A stretch of DNA of 60,000 bases from Polytrichum commune (taxonomy: Eukaryota; Streptophyta; Polytrichopsida; Polytrichales; Polytrichaceae). Below the pieces are notes generated by a model. It had not been told where the DNA came from, ran no database searches, and saw nothing but the letters and a program-made list of their open reading frames with translations. The stretch lies in assembly GCA_950295325.1 (NCBI GenBank), contig OX485805.1, forward strand, positions 55,144,758-55,204,757. Reading direction: 5' to 3'. Position numbers and translations under genes: made by a program. Below are positions 11,539 through 23,719 of the stretch, piece after piece; within the stretch, counting starts at the first letter, position 1, and every line of letters begins with the position of its first letter.

Positions 11539-14500
11539 ATGTCATCACATGAAGTTCTACCTTCTAGTAGTCATGAGACCAACATACCCAAAGGTAGGTA
11601 GCCACAACATTATTGGACTATGCACATGAAGTTTAATAAATACATTGTAGCATCTCCAAGAAAATATATGCATCTAATCCTAGGTCTATATTGGGTTATT
11701 TATGCATCCATGCCCTTTTGTCTTTGGTGATGATTCTTGTTCAAGGATTTCATTTTCATTTTTATTATCATGGAAAAGCTCAATAAATGTCGGATTGACA
11801 AACATCAAATATGAAAGCCCTCATGTACATCTCATCTGTCATTCATGGATCACATCCTAAATGCCATTTTAAACTCTCGAGCTTCATGTGATTTGGCATA
11901 GTGTGTTATGAAAGTATAATATATAACCTATTGTAGTCACCCTTCTAATTTGTTCTTGATGAAATTGGGTACAATGTCATTGTGTGTTGCAACTTGTTAT
12001 CAGATGACGGTCTGCAAAGCATTTCTAAGATACGCAGGAGGTAAGTAACATCATTAGCACATTGCTTTTATCTTATACATGGTGCAAAAGCACTAAATCC
12101 AAATTATACTTGGTGAATATAACATACCATGAACAAATATCTGCTTTATGTTAGCGTCAATCTATTTACTTCCAAGAATGTTTCAACCTAATGGTGAGAA
12201 ATATGTGGTTGTGAGTTTCATTTCGCTAAATGAATCCATGTAGTTATTTGCACTCATTGTCGATATTTGTGTTGATATGTTTGGTGGGTTTTAAAACTCT
12301 CAGACGAGGATTTCTAAGAACTCGGCATGGGAAATATACTTTGGAGTGTCGACTACCAAGGTGCAAATGGAAACTTTATATGGGACGATATGAGTATGAA
12401 AGAGATGCACAAAGGGCTGCCGATGTTGTGTTATTCTACACTCACAGTGGAGGTATCTGTGAATTCTACTTTGAAGATACCCCTACTATTCTTCAGCAAG
12501 TGTGTCTACCCATTAAAGATTTTAACCTTGTATCAAAGAACGAAGTGGATCGAGAATTCATTCATGACTTGAGGTCCATTACACGGGAAGTGATAAGGAT
12601 AGCTCAAGTGGGAGAATCTCCTGTCCAGGTAAAACACTTCAAATTTGCAATTACCAATTGACATCTTTAGGCTCCGCTCAATTGCATAGTAAATTAGAAT
12701 TTATATTTGTATATATTAATTGATTAATATCCAATACATATTGTAAGATGATAAATGAGTAGCCCATTGTTTGGGTAATTTCATACTAATAAACATGTTC
12801 ATGTATGGAGACATTAAGTTTTGTAGACCTTCAACCCATGCATGTAGAAAATCGTATGTGACAATCTTAGGATAAGTTGCACATATTCAATTTTAATTTA
12901 TTCTTATTCACAAACCTAGATTGCCACAACACACTATTCATATTTTTTCAACATTTGATAAAGAGATTTTGTGGTTAAATATTGTTTGCCACAATTTTTT
13001 GAGTGGCAAGTTGTTATTGTGAGTTAACTACTTGAATTTGTGTATTTTTGTCTTTGTAGATGATATTATTCTATTAAAATTCTATGAAATAAGAATCTGG
13101 TTTCTTGGAAAATAAGCATTAATATCTACATGGCAATTGAGATTTTACCTACTTTAGGGAAAAAAATTCATCCTACATTACACAAACTAAAATAAAGATT
13201 GGGATTTAGCATGACTATCAATTAATTTAATTTTTTATTATGTAAGATTGGTATTTTATCTTGATATCTCCCCAAACTAGACAAATAAAGCACAAATCTA
13301 TCCTAAACTTATTTAACGTGCATGATTTCTCAGGATGGAAATGAAGGGGACCTTTCCAGCCTGGTGATGATTATTATGAAGACATGTTGTGAAAGAATGG
13401 ACATAATCGAGAAGACTTTGGATATCATCGAGGGTCCTACTATTTTTAATGGCGATGTGAGTCAATTTCTTCGAGATTGCAAACCAAATGATGGTGAAAT
13501 TATGGTTCTTGGAAGATTGAAATTGGAACCTGATTTATTTATGGAATTCATCTTTGCAAATAAAAGAGACATGGCTAGCGTGGTGGGGGTGGGAAGTCCT
13601 CACGCAATTGTGACATTGAAGATGGGTACCATGAAAGTAATTGTGACACATAAAGAAGTGTGGGACATGGATGATCAAAAATACCATATTGTTACCCTCC
13701 ACCGTCCATCAATCCAAAACAAGTATACTAATGACATTAGCGAGATGTCGGCAGAAGAGATGGCCAAAGAATATGGAATAGGCTTCAATGTTACTTCAAG
13801 CAGAGTTCCAAGTTCCTCTACCGACAAGCATGAGGGTGAAGAATTTGGTCATGTATATCGATTGCACGAATTGGCTAAGCTATATTTATGGTTAAATCTT
13901 CATATGCTAGTACGGGACGAGCAAAACCTTGACAGGGTCAATGTTATCCACAACCTCATATTTTCCAATCCAGAAGTCACAATATGGGGTTTATGGGGAA
14001 GAATCTATACCTTTTATAGTACAAATAATGTGCAAAGTGATGGATCAAATGCATCAAGTGGTGGTGGTGGTAATGGTGACAATGATCGTGAAAATAACAA
14101 AGGTGAGGATGGACGGGGCAATGACAACCATGATGGAGGCAGTGATGGAGGTGGAGGTGGAGGTGGAGGTGGAGGTGGAGGTGGGGGTGGGGGTGGAGGT
14201 GGAGGTGGGGGTAGAGGTGGCCCAACAAGTGATGAGGAAGGTGAGTGGACTGTTGAAGTACATCCAGGGTATGGTCATTATCAAAATTCAGACTATGCAA
14301 AGCATATACAATCCATTACCATTGAGCCTACTTTAACCTTTTATTTCAGAAAAGGTAGTATGGGTGTCAATGAAATACAAACAAAGTTGTTTGTGAATTA
14401 TGGCATGGGATCCAATGTTGGACCAAATGAATTCAAAGATGGTCATTTTGCGTGGTACCAAGATGATTTGGAGATTTCATTGCAATGTATGTCTCAAGAT

Positions 14501-15235
14501 GCAACAAGGATTAAACATGAGGATGTGGAAATAATGGGAGTGGAAGATATGAAAACAAATCGGAGTAAAACCATCACAACCACCATGAATCCAAACTCAA
14601 CTACCATAGGAGGAGGATTGACTTTGAAAGTCCCTTCCATTGTTGAAGGAAACATCCAAATTTCAAAAACTTTTTCTCCAATGCCTACCACTTCCTCTCA
14701 AGATGCTTGGATAAGAGAGTTACGAGGCATACGATTACCCAATGGGTTTGCACCTTTACTAACCTCAGATGGTGGTCCTCAACCAATTATAAGTTGCAAA
14801 TTTCGTCATCCACTAATTGTGCCTCATGAAGTTCTCCAAAATGAAGAACTTTGGAGGGATTGTGCATCTTGGAGTATATGTGGCTCTTTAAAGGGAAGCA
14901 TCGAGGGTACATGGCAAGGATTGAACAAAGAAGAGGATTGTCCATACATGTTCAATGCGAAAAGAAGTTTGAAGGGGTTGTTTCCATCAGATTGTGAACC
15001 CAGGATCAAGTCAAAGAACTTGTTCAAGAGGAAGAAAGTTGATGAACAAAAACTTGAAGAGAAGGAACTCCACCAAGTATATATTGTTGAATTGTGTGTC
15101 AATCATGCTATGACTCATATTCACAAATTTGGCAAGTTTTCTCGTATAGAGCAAGGTGAAAAATGTCATGGTATCTTGAGCATTGAAAGGGTTAATGATG
15201 TTCATATTTCGCCTCCAAGGGTGCACCTTCATTGA
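11539..15235 (+). CDS. AP2/ERF-like domain protein with long unknown C-terminal part
   Basis: I read four exons, 11539-11593, 12004-12040, 12304-12628 and 13334-15235, all with GT-AG borders. The phases join cleanly to about 772 residues. Residues about 33-90 look like an AP2/ERF domain: a GKYTLECRLP strand, a KLYMGRYEYERDAQRAAD segment (family pattern W-L-G-x-Y-x-x-x-E-x-A-A-x-A-x-D) and a following aromatic strand. The usual W is L, so DNA binding is likely but not certain. Exon 4 has an unrecognised N-terminal half, a run of about 25 glycines near residue 411, and an unrecognised C-terminal half rich in basic and acidic patches. AP2 proteins are nuclear plant transcription factors. No neighbour suggests a specific pathway. 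The start is the first ATG in exon 1; a further upstream exon cannot be excluded. Confidence 0.75.
14145..14221 (+). repeat. GGT/GGA trinucleotide tract coding for poly-glycine
   Basis: GGTGGAGGT-type codons run through exon 4 of the AP2-domain gene and encode about 25 glycines in a row, preceded by an Asn/Asp/Gly-rich linker. This is a likely length-polymorphic flexible spacer between the two halves of the exon-4 product. Confidence 0.9.
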
Positions 15236-15450
15236 CTTTATTATTGTCATGAGTGCTCAAAATGGTAGCATGCTATGACTATGGGTTGACAAATACACAT
15301 AGGGCTAGGATATTTAAATTTTAGGCAATATAGATAAATCATATATTGTGCCGTATGTAGCATAGAACACAAGCTAAAATGGGGCCATATTGGTTTCAAT
15401 ATAAGCTATCTACATTTGTACCCTTGCTACCACCAAGGTATTATTAGGTA

Positions 15451-15511
15451 GCATGTACATGAAACCTAGTAGGTTGTAGTGTATCTTGCCTACTAGGTTT
15501 CATGTACATGC
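15451..15511. other. Perfect 23-bp hairpin downstream of the AP2 gene
   Basis: The arms 15451-15473 and 15489-15511 are exact reverse complements over 23 bases with a 15-base loop. The left arm starts GCATGTACATGAAACC. It lies 216 bases after the stop codon, possibly within the 3' UTR. Arm length suits a small-RNA precursor, but the stem is short for a plant pre-miRNA. A small inverted-repeat insertion is the alternative. Confidence 0.85.
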
Positions 15512-18198
15512 CTCCATGTTTGCATTGAAATAAAAATTGTTCTTGTTGTTCTTGTTGTTATTGTTGTTGTTGACGTTGTTTCTTTTTCTTTTTCTCACAT
15601 GGGGTGGCTATAAGTGTTTTGGATCTTGCATTAAGCCCCGGCTTGTTTTGGGTAGATGCCAAAAGAAATTTGCATGTATGGTATTCAAAATATTTTGGAT
15701 TCCTCTTTATTGCGTATTTGTGGGTTGTAGTATACCAGCATGCAAAATTCGGTCCCAATCCAATATTATATTGTCATAATTGGAGGCCTTGCAATCCCAA
15801 CATTGATTGAAGCAATTTCGATAATGCAACTGACAATTTATTCATTTTCAAAAGCTACATGTCATGTGAAGTGTGGTGGGCCTAGAAAAGAGAAGGGATC
15901 CATTAAAAGGCAGGTTGCCCATGGCAACGAGCATGACTAGAATTGTGATTCAACACCAAATTGTCGTAGATCATTGGTCAAATGGTGGAAAATCCAATAC
16001 ATAATAAAGGACCTTTATGTCTACACATCAAATGAAGCAGTTTGGCATTGTACACTTTTCAGTTGTATAGATAAATAATCTCTTTGTTTGAATAATAAAA
16101 ATATGAAAAAAAACATGGCTAGAAGGTATGGGACCTTTAAAGCTTGTTGAGACCATAAAGCGGATTCCTTGGCCTTCATCTTTAGAACTCATTTAAGGCA
16201 ATGCACACATGAAATATGAATTTAACAAGGAGTGCACCTCAAGGCGGGCACTTAGTATTTTTTTTGGTATACACATGCAATAAGAAAGTATTTATTTGGA
16301 AAAAATATGTATGGGATCCTTATTTAAATGCTACATGTTTTTATATAATTTTTTTGGTCAAATTGATTGACCCTATACAATGTAAGAGAGATTTATTTAT
16401 AGCTTGCTATGTTTGTTAGAAAGCTATTTCTTTCCCATAATATTTTGATTGTACCAAAACATACATGCCCAAATGCATCAACCATGTGGGGAGAGAGAGA
16501 GAGATGGCCAAGTCTTGTCATGACCATAGTCTCAAACTTTAAGTCTTCATTAAGATGAGTCTTGACAAGTTTACAAGGACAATAAACATCCCAATTATAG
16601 GTCTTGTTAAAGTATGTTTTAGGAAAGGATAAAGTTTTGTCAATGTAGTAATTAATGTAAGTTCACATATAGTGAATTAAAAAATTCGCATAATTTTGTA
16701 GAATTAAGTTCGCATAATTTATAATCCCATGACTAAGTCTACTAGTTAAATGAACCAATGATCATTTATAGCACCAAAAATCTCACAAAAATAGTTTTCA
16801 TCATTCCACTAAAGTGGATTAAATCTTAGAACGTTGTTTGGTGATGTTTATAGGTGTAATTTCCTCATGTAGACACTCCTATCACATGAAACGAACATCA
16901 TAATCCAAAGTTTAATGATTCAATCAAAATGTCTCATATGACATCATTAAACCCAACAACAATACATATCATGTAATATGTCCCAATATAGTGCAATCAA
17001 AACCAAATGAGTAATGGTTGTGTTGAACACAACCACCTATTTGAATATCACATTGAATCAATTAGATCGCAAGTCCAATCCCATGTTTATAGTAGTCCAC
17101 ATAACCACACGTAGACACTCTACAATGATGAAGCATGCAATTGACTCGAGTTTAAGCAAAAGAACAACCTTGCCATCAATTGTCTTTTATTCCTCACCAG
17201 GAGGAAGTCTAAACCATAGTAAACACAAATCACAACGAGTCATGTTCAATAATCCAATGACAAGGCAAAGTCGCAAACACTAAGGATATGGGCTAATATG
17301 GGCAAATCTTATAAAACTTATATGCACCACCACTCCAATCAAAGTTTCCTAGAAAGTAGCAACTAAGAAAAATGGTGGAGGCAAAAAAAAAACTTATAAT
17401 ATTGAAAGCATCCCAAAAATAGGTATGCCATTCAAATTGAACCAACAAACTTCAAGGTGTTCCACACTATAGAAGAGGTCCTTACAATGCCCACCATTGT
17501 ACTACCATTGACGTCTTGTTATCCAAAAGATAACCCTAATTATGAGAGAGAGAGAGAGACTCTAAGCAATGTTGGTGTGAATGAAGGATTCATCACCTTA
17601 TAGCTGCGAATTTATAGTAAACCCATAGCAGATTAGCAACTTACTACAAGAGAGGCCCATGTTTATTGACATCATTATTGACATGTTTTCTTGCATAAAT
17701 GTCTCTTTCATAAAAGTGATAGAATTTGCGTGTTGATGTCATCTAAGACGTGTCTACATGCCCTTACTTGCCCATGCCATGTTGTCAAAACAACAAATTC
17801 ATATAGATATCAATACATGCTTATGAAAATTGTGAATGTACCACCTTGCATGTAAATTATAATAGCTACTATTATATTCCATGTATAGTGCATATACACT
17901 ACCTTTCACTTTTTTCTCACTTTCACAAAATGTTATTGTAGTAATTATTGGGTAATAAATCTTGGAATGCACTTGCCCCCCTAGTGATTGCTAAATGCCT
18001 CGGGGGGTGCACTGTACTAAACATGTACGAGTATACGTGAGTGCACAGGAGGGGTATTGATTTGGACCTTGCCGTATTATGTATACATATAGTATACATG
18101 TTATAATTTATAGTTACGTACATATATGGAAGGCCTTTAAAAAGTATACAATAATTGTACTTGTATGGTACTATTACTATACTACATATCATAAGTTT
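15512..18198. other. Intergenic DNA
   Basis: The stretch contains a TTGTTG/TTC simple tract at 15537-15600, GA runs near 16493 and 17549, and AT-rich sequence. Small open frames at 15537-15940, 16216-16419 and 17014-17283 lack motifs, splice context and coding character. I do not treat them as genes. Confidence 0.5.
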
Positions 18199-18513
18199 TC
18201 ATATTGGATAAGTTTTCATAAGGTTTGGTTTGTTGGGAGAGTTTATAGGATGCAGAGGAAGTTTGGTAATCGTTGGGTGGAGTATAGAGATCCAATTGAC
18301 TTGATGGACCGTCCATCAAACGTGGAGATTGGTTTATGTTGGTATCAAAAAGGGGCTAACAACAAGTGGACATATGATCTTACTGATCATTTGATGGTAG
18401 ACTTAGAGACAATAATTGCATTGGCTACAATGACATATATTGGTGAATCAAATGTTTATGAGTTACATCCGGGAGATGAAAAAGTTTTCAACGACTTTGC
18501 TGATGAAAGCTAG
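18199..18513 (+). CDS. Unknown short exon-like frame
   Basis: The open frame has a coherent, protein-like composition: MQRKFGNRWVEYRDP, then DLMDRPSNVEIGLCWYQKG and a hydrophobic IIALATMTYIG, ending TAG at 18513. It could be a terminal exon. Several ATG codons and AG sites precede it, so the true start is unknown. No domain is recognised and no partner exon was found upstream. Chance cannot be excluded. Confidence 0.3.
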   Translation, partial: SYWISFHKVWFVGRVYRMQRKFGNRWVEYRDPIDLMDRPSNVEIGLCWYQKGANNKWTYDLTDHLMVDLETIIALATMTYIGESNVYELHPGDEKVFNDFADES

Positions 18514-18798
18514 GATATTTTGTTATACATATTATAAGGGTTGATTATTGTTCAAAAGTATATTTCTATACTTATGTTAATGACTATATATGAATGGATG
18601 TTTTTTGTGTATACATATTGTCACTTGTATTTTTATTGTTGCAATTGTATGTGTATTACTTCATTTCACAAAAAATAACTTGTATATAGGGGGTTTTTAG
18701 AGTATGCAGTGAACGCACGTGATTCTAGGTTTTAATGAAAGGTGCACCCCCCGAGCTAAATGCATGCATTGTATGGTGACTTACTTGAATCCTAGCGA

Positions 18799-18852
18799 AT
18801 AAATAAATAAATAAATATATAAATATATAAATAAATATATATATATATATAC
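18799..18852. repeat. AAAT/AT microsatellite
   Basis: AATAAATAAATA passes into ATATAAATATAT and then an (AT)n run. Non-coding. Confidence 0.9.
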
Positions 18853-19312
18853 ACATACATCTATTTTATGTACATATGCATGCATGCATCCATCCACGCC
18901 ATTATCCCATCAATTCATTACGGTTAGCATATATCACGGCCCATGTGTGTCTTGGGGATTGATGCTCACAATTGTGTTCAGACCAATGTGAGTTTCTACA
19001 CAAATATTGTTCATTCCATCCCCATTGCATACTTGTTGCTCGCACTGACCACTGCAATGGCCAATACTCCACACACTACTCGATATAATATTTAAGGCTT
19101 CCTAACATGATTGACAAGACACATTTATGTCTACACTCATGGTCCGTTCATGGCAACATTGTCTTAATGCACAACAACATTGTAACAAAGAATGCATTGC
19201 TGAGTTAATTGCCTCCACAACACATAGATTTATATAAGTCTACATTTTCAACCTATATGGCACATTAAAACCTTAGGTCTTTGTGCACTACAACTAAAGT
19301 TGGCATCGCATT

Positions 19313-22300
19313 TGTGAGACCCAAAACCCCCACCCTTGTGCGTGGTAGTCCAGGTGAGGGCCAGGGGTTCACATGTAATTGATTGAGATCACTGAACTCT
19401 TGGACTGAACTGTCTTCAACCCCATAGAATGAATCTTGAACACACAACTTTTATTCAAGTGGTACTAGGTCACAAGTATTAAAAAATACTTTTTTTTCCC
19501 TTTGGTCACTTCTAAACATACTCAACAATAAAATCCAACACGCCACACTCTCTAACTCCTTCAACTTAACACTACCAATGTCCCTTAGCACTACCACCAA
19601 CACAACTCTACCCTACTTACTACATCAAATTTCAATCTGGAACTAACTACCTCCCAATGCTTCGAAGTCAAACTCCACTGTATCGGCTCCGATGCCCATA
19701 TTGTTCAACCACAATAAATTAACCTCATTCCAGCAACTCAGGACACCTCTCGTGCAAGCACTGCCACCCCCCTTCGACCGTTTCGGTGGACAAGTCGGCT
19801 TAGTAAACAAAGGCTGCTGCAGATATTCGGTTGATTTTGGGCACTCCGACCATCCTCTTCAAAGCGGGAAACACTCATTTGGGCTCCCCCTCCCCTGGTA
19901 ATTAATCACTGAATCTCGATCTTGGATATGAGCGGAGGAATTCAGCTCCCTCCTGATTCACCTAATTTTTTCCCTTGTCTAGCAGCCACCCTCACTTTGT
20001 GACTTCGGCATTGCTCGCTAGATCGGCATCGTCATGCCACTCCCGCCGAACTTTCACACCCTGAGTAAATCTTCGCCCGCTGTCACAACCACAACTGAGA
20101 GAAGTAGGATTTGATTTTCCCAGCTGCCCAGTCTCTCTATCATTTTTCCCTGGAACCAATTCAGGCTGGTCGAAGCAATGCGGTCCTTCGGGAAATGAGT
20201 TGTAGGTGAGAGAAGCAGATATTGACAGAGCCCCTGACTAGCAGCAGAACCAGCGTGGGCTTGCCCCTTCTGCTTCCCTGGAGTCGTGAGCTTGCCCTTT
20301 CGACAGAGTTCTCCCCCTTCCCAACTCATTCCAGCCGCCAGCTCTCCTTCCCTAGTGAATCGTTGAATCACACATCTTGTTTCCTCATTGCTCCCAAACA
20401 ATAATGGGGTGGCTGCAAGGATTCAGCATCACCTTTGGCCACAAAACTTCTTCTCCTGTTTTCTCCTCCCGCTCCCAGGAGCTACCTTCACTCATCAGTT
20501 CGCCGCCTCTGAGCTCTAGCCCTTCCACAGAGCCGCACACCGCAAGTCACTCTGCGGCGAACCATATTCCAACGTTTGCTAACCAGCAGCAATGTGCAGC
20601 TCCCGACCATCCTCTTCCCGGTTCATTAACAACATTCCTCCCCCTTCTGTGCTTGAGTCCACACCCAGCTGCCTCATCGGCAGCCGACTCATATTGTCAA
20701 GTCTCTACTCCCGCTACCTCCGAAGATTCATGCCAACAAACGTCAACCTCTGCCTCGCAAAGTCTCCAGGACCTCTCGAGAGAACCTCCTGCCCACCTCC
20801 GAACTCAAAAACCCACCGAGAGACTCCTAGATCCAGGGCTGCCCACACCTTACGCCGCAGCCAGGTCTATCCTCTAAAACCCGGAACCCCCCCCCCCCAG
20901 AATGGACAGTGGGGATCCCTATTCAAACTCTAAAAACCTGAGCTTGCACTCATTGTCTTGAGTTCCGCCCACGTTGTCGTGATGTAAATACGTACACTAT
21001 ATAGATGTGTACGTATTTAATATTGCATTGTGATTCTTGGTCTTGGAGAAAAATAATAAAGAATAGAAGTAGATTATTTTTTTATTTACTCATAGTTTAT
21101 TTTAGTTATCATTACCTAAGGATAGAAGTGGATAGAAGTTGCTTACCTTTATGTTTACTCATAGTTACTCTTAGTTACCTTTACCAAAGGATAGAAGTTG
21201 CTTATCTTTATGTTTACTCATAGTTTATTTTTGTCTTTTAGTTATCTTGAGTTACTTTGGACCAATGGGTGATTAGAAGCCATGTGATGAGGATAAGAGA
21301 GAACTTTGTCTCTCGCATGGATAGGGAGAGGTGGTGAAGGAAAGATGTTATGTGATTATTGTGGGAGAGAAGTTGTGGAGGGAGAGAAGTGGATTCGAAG
21401 CTCACGGTGTGTTTTGTTTTGAGAAGAATATGAAATAAAATACGAGGGATTTGTGATTCATGAGAGATCTCACTTGTTGTTTTGGAAGTTAGCAATCAAG
21501 ATTTGTGCTTGTTTGAGTGGAGGGAAGTCTGTTGGTTCTTAAAAGAAGAGCTGAGACTTCGACCGACCATAGAAGACGGACAGATTGAAGAATTGAAGGC
21601 TTCAAGACTCGAATGTGTGGTTGCTTGTGGCACGTTGTTTTTTTCTTGTGTGTGTGATTCCAAGCCGGTTTTGGGGGCTAGTTGCATTTCATTTCTGCAT
21701 CGTAATTTGTTTCCTGTGTGACAACGAAGTGGGATTAATGACCCACAAGGTTGTTTGTGACAACGAAGTGGGATTGATCACCCACAAGGTTGTTTTCTGT
21801 CGTTCCCACTGGTGAGGCGCGATTGCTGGTCACCGTGGGTTTGAAAGTTTAGGAGCCAATCTTTCAGACGTCAGCTCGTGTTCTGACGTCCCGTTTTACC
21901 TGTCCGAAGCCCGTGGTTTCTTATCACACTACCCTTACCCTTTACCCATATAGAGCCGCAACAGGATAGGTCGACGGGAAAGAGGTTGAAGATTAGAAGA
22001 AATTGAAGAAATTGAAGACTAGAAGACCAGAAGACTCGATTGAAGACCAGAAGTTTCGACGGGTCCGATAAAATCTAGTTGCAGCCAGAAGCCCAGTGCT
22101 TTCCCAAGGCGGAACCCTCTCTACCCGACAACGTCAATCGCATACCAAAATCACTAAGCTAAACTCCCCCTCTCTTAATTAACCCAAAATCCAAACCTAA
22201 CGTAACTTCAGTCTACACTAATGAACATCACTCTTTTTATGTTTTTAGAAACTTGATGTAAAATCAAAGCTTAGGTTTTTATAAAATTTAAGGTTCAAGA

Positions 22301-22329
22301 ACCTGTGTGGGCACTATTTTGGGCTCACA
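19313..22329. mobile_element. LTR-like element of about 3.0 kb with TSD-like flanks
   Basis: It begins TGTGAGACCC and ends TTTTGGGCTCACA, a TG...CA element with inverted ends TGTGAG/CTCACA. The flanks are GCATT (19308-19312) and ACATT (22330-22334), a 5-bp duplication with one mismatch. Both ends resemble those of the 1.6-kb element at 29459-31085: the CACCCTT-(10 nt)-AGTCC-GGTGAGGG start and the ATTTTGGGCTCA end. The interior holds C-rich, promoter-like DNA (19690-20930) and repeats, but I see no gag-pol. The frames at 20377-20877 and 20592-20933 are Ser/Pro-rich and unconvincing. It could be one long solo LTR or a solo LTR enlarged by insertions. Confidence 0.6.
21720..21797 (+). repeat. 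Two 39-bp tandem units
   Basis: GACAACGAAGTGGGATT starts at 21720 and 21759, each followed by CACCCACAAGGTTGTTT or a one-base variant. They lie within the 3.0-kb LTR-like element. Confidence 0.85.
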
Positions 22330-22408
22330 ACATTCCAAATTAAAAACTCACTAACTAACCGAATATGGCCTCGACATATTCAATACTGAATATGCTAAAG
22401 ATGCAAGT

Positions 22409-22661
22409 CTAGCCACCCATCTTTGCCTTTAATGATTTTCCAATATTTTTGGGCATGCTTACAACCTTCCAATTTGTTGGTGATGGGCATGATTCTAGTC
22501 TGTAACTTGTGTTTACTCCAATATCTTTTATAACGTACCAACCTTCTAAGACCATTTGTTTCTTGTACTTTGACCCTAGTCTTCTCATAACAACCCCATT
22601 GCCCACTTGCTTCCCCTTCTCTACCAAGCTCACCACGGTTACTGAATCACCATTCTTGATC
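22409..22661 (-). CDS. Unknown C-terminal exon
   Basis: The minus-strand open frame begins right after a TTGTAG acceptor (near 22662) and ends at a stop at 22409. It includes SVTVVSLVEKGKQVGNGVV, RLGSKYKKQMVLEGWYVIKD and PTNWKVVSMPKNIGKSLK. The composition is protein-like and the acceptor plus stop suggest a last exon. No donor exon was found upstream (22.7-23.1 kb), so it may be a remnant. No family is recognised. Confidence 0.35.
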
Positions 22662-23195
22662 TACAATTCATAAATTAAAAATTTCAAAATTTCAAAATTT
22701 TTAAAACCACATTTTAGCTATAATGGTGAACAAATGTATCCATGGTATTGCGAGCATTGTTCCCATGACAACAAACTACTATGGAGCCTTCCATAGCAAT
22801 TACTATGCTTCATTACATTATTGTATGTGCTTTAGCATGGATAATAAATCATCGCCTTTATGTGCCACATGGTTTAATGCTTGAAATCATGGAACCCCAT
22901 GCCCATAGCACATGGCCCTCTAATATGATGATCTTTAATATAATCAATGACTAATCTTCCGCACACTCACATACTAGTTAGCCAAGGCCACAAAATTTGC
23001 CTCGGAAACACATCCCCATCCTTCATGTAATCCCACTCACATGAGTGAATTGCATTCTCCATGCCATTGCACACCGCATGTATTGGATTTGTTGATATAA
23101 ATTATACAACTTCAAGCTTCACTTTTATATTTGTTACTTTTAGCACATCATGTAAATGTTTCAATTGCCTCAAACCCATTGACCATATCTCATTT

Positions 23196-23230
<35 letters not shown>

Positions 23231-23719
23231 CTCAATGGTATTGTCATTGCCATTTTGAGCCCCACACAAATAACAACTACGGGCATGTTTCCTTGCTTAG
23301 CCCCAGGGAAACTTAGTAGTGTGAGCGTAGAGCGGAGAGTGGAAAATTTGAATTATGGTGGGCGATTTTCATAGAAGGAGTGCCTGTGACCGTCGAATTT
23401 GGAGATAATTTGAATTCAATTTAGTGAAAAGGCACCCCATTCCCATGGATATTATAACACAATTTAATTCGAGAAACAAATAAAACGTGAAGGAATGGAA
23501 GAATGTATTTGTTATCAAGGATCGTGTAGTGTGTTTTCGAATGCTTTAGGGTTAAATTAGGGTTGCCGTCAGCAAACGAAATCAAACATCAACATAAGAT
23601 GAAGAAAGAGTTGAATGGGGTTTACAAAAGGTACATGGAAACACAACAAATGAATATAGAAAAAAACTTAAACAAAAACAATAAATATAAGATGGAGTTT
23701 CCAAACGCACGAGGCGTAG
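22662..23719. other. Intergenic DNA with a 33-T run
   Basis: A run of 33 T lies at 23198-23230, which could mark a retroposed insertion on the minus strand. The rest has no motif-bearing frame. Confidence 0.5.

Noticed and set aside
13977-14300. Minus-strand histidine-rich ORF
   Set aside because: It is the complement of the poly-glycine GGT/GGA tract of the AP2-domain gene.
20377-20933. Ser/Pro-rich ORFs as genes
   Set aside because: Two overlapping frames are both open because of C-rich composition; there is no motif, splice context or codon bias, and they lie inside an LTR-like element.
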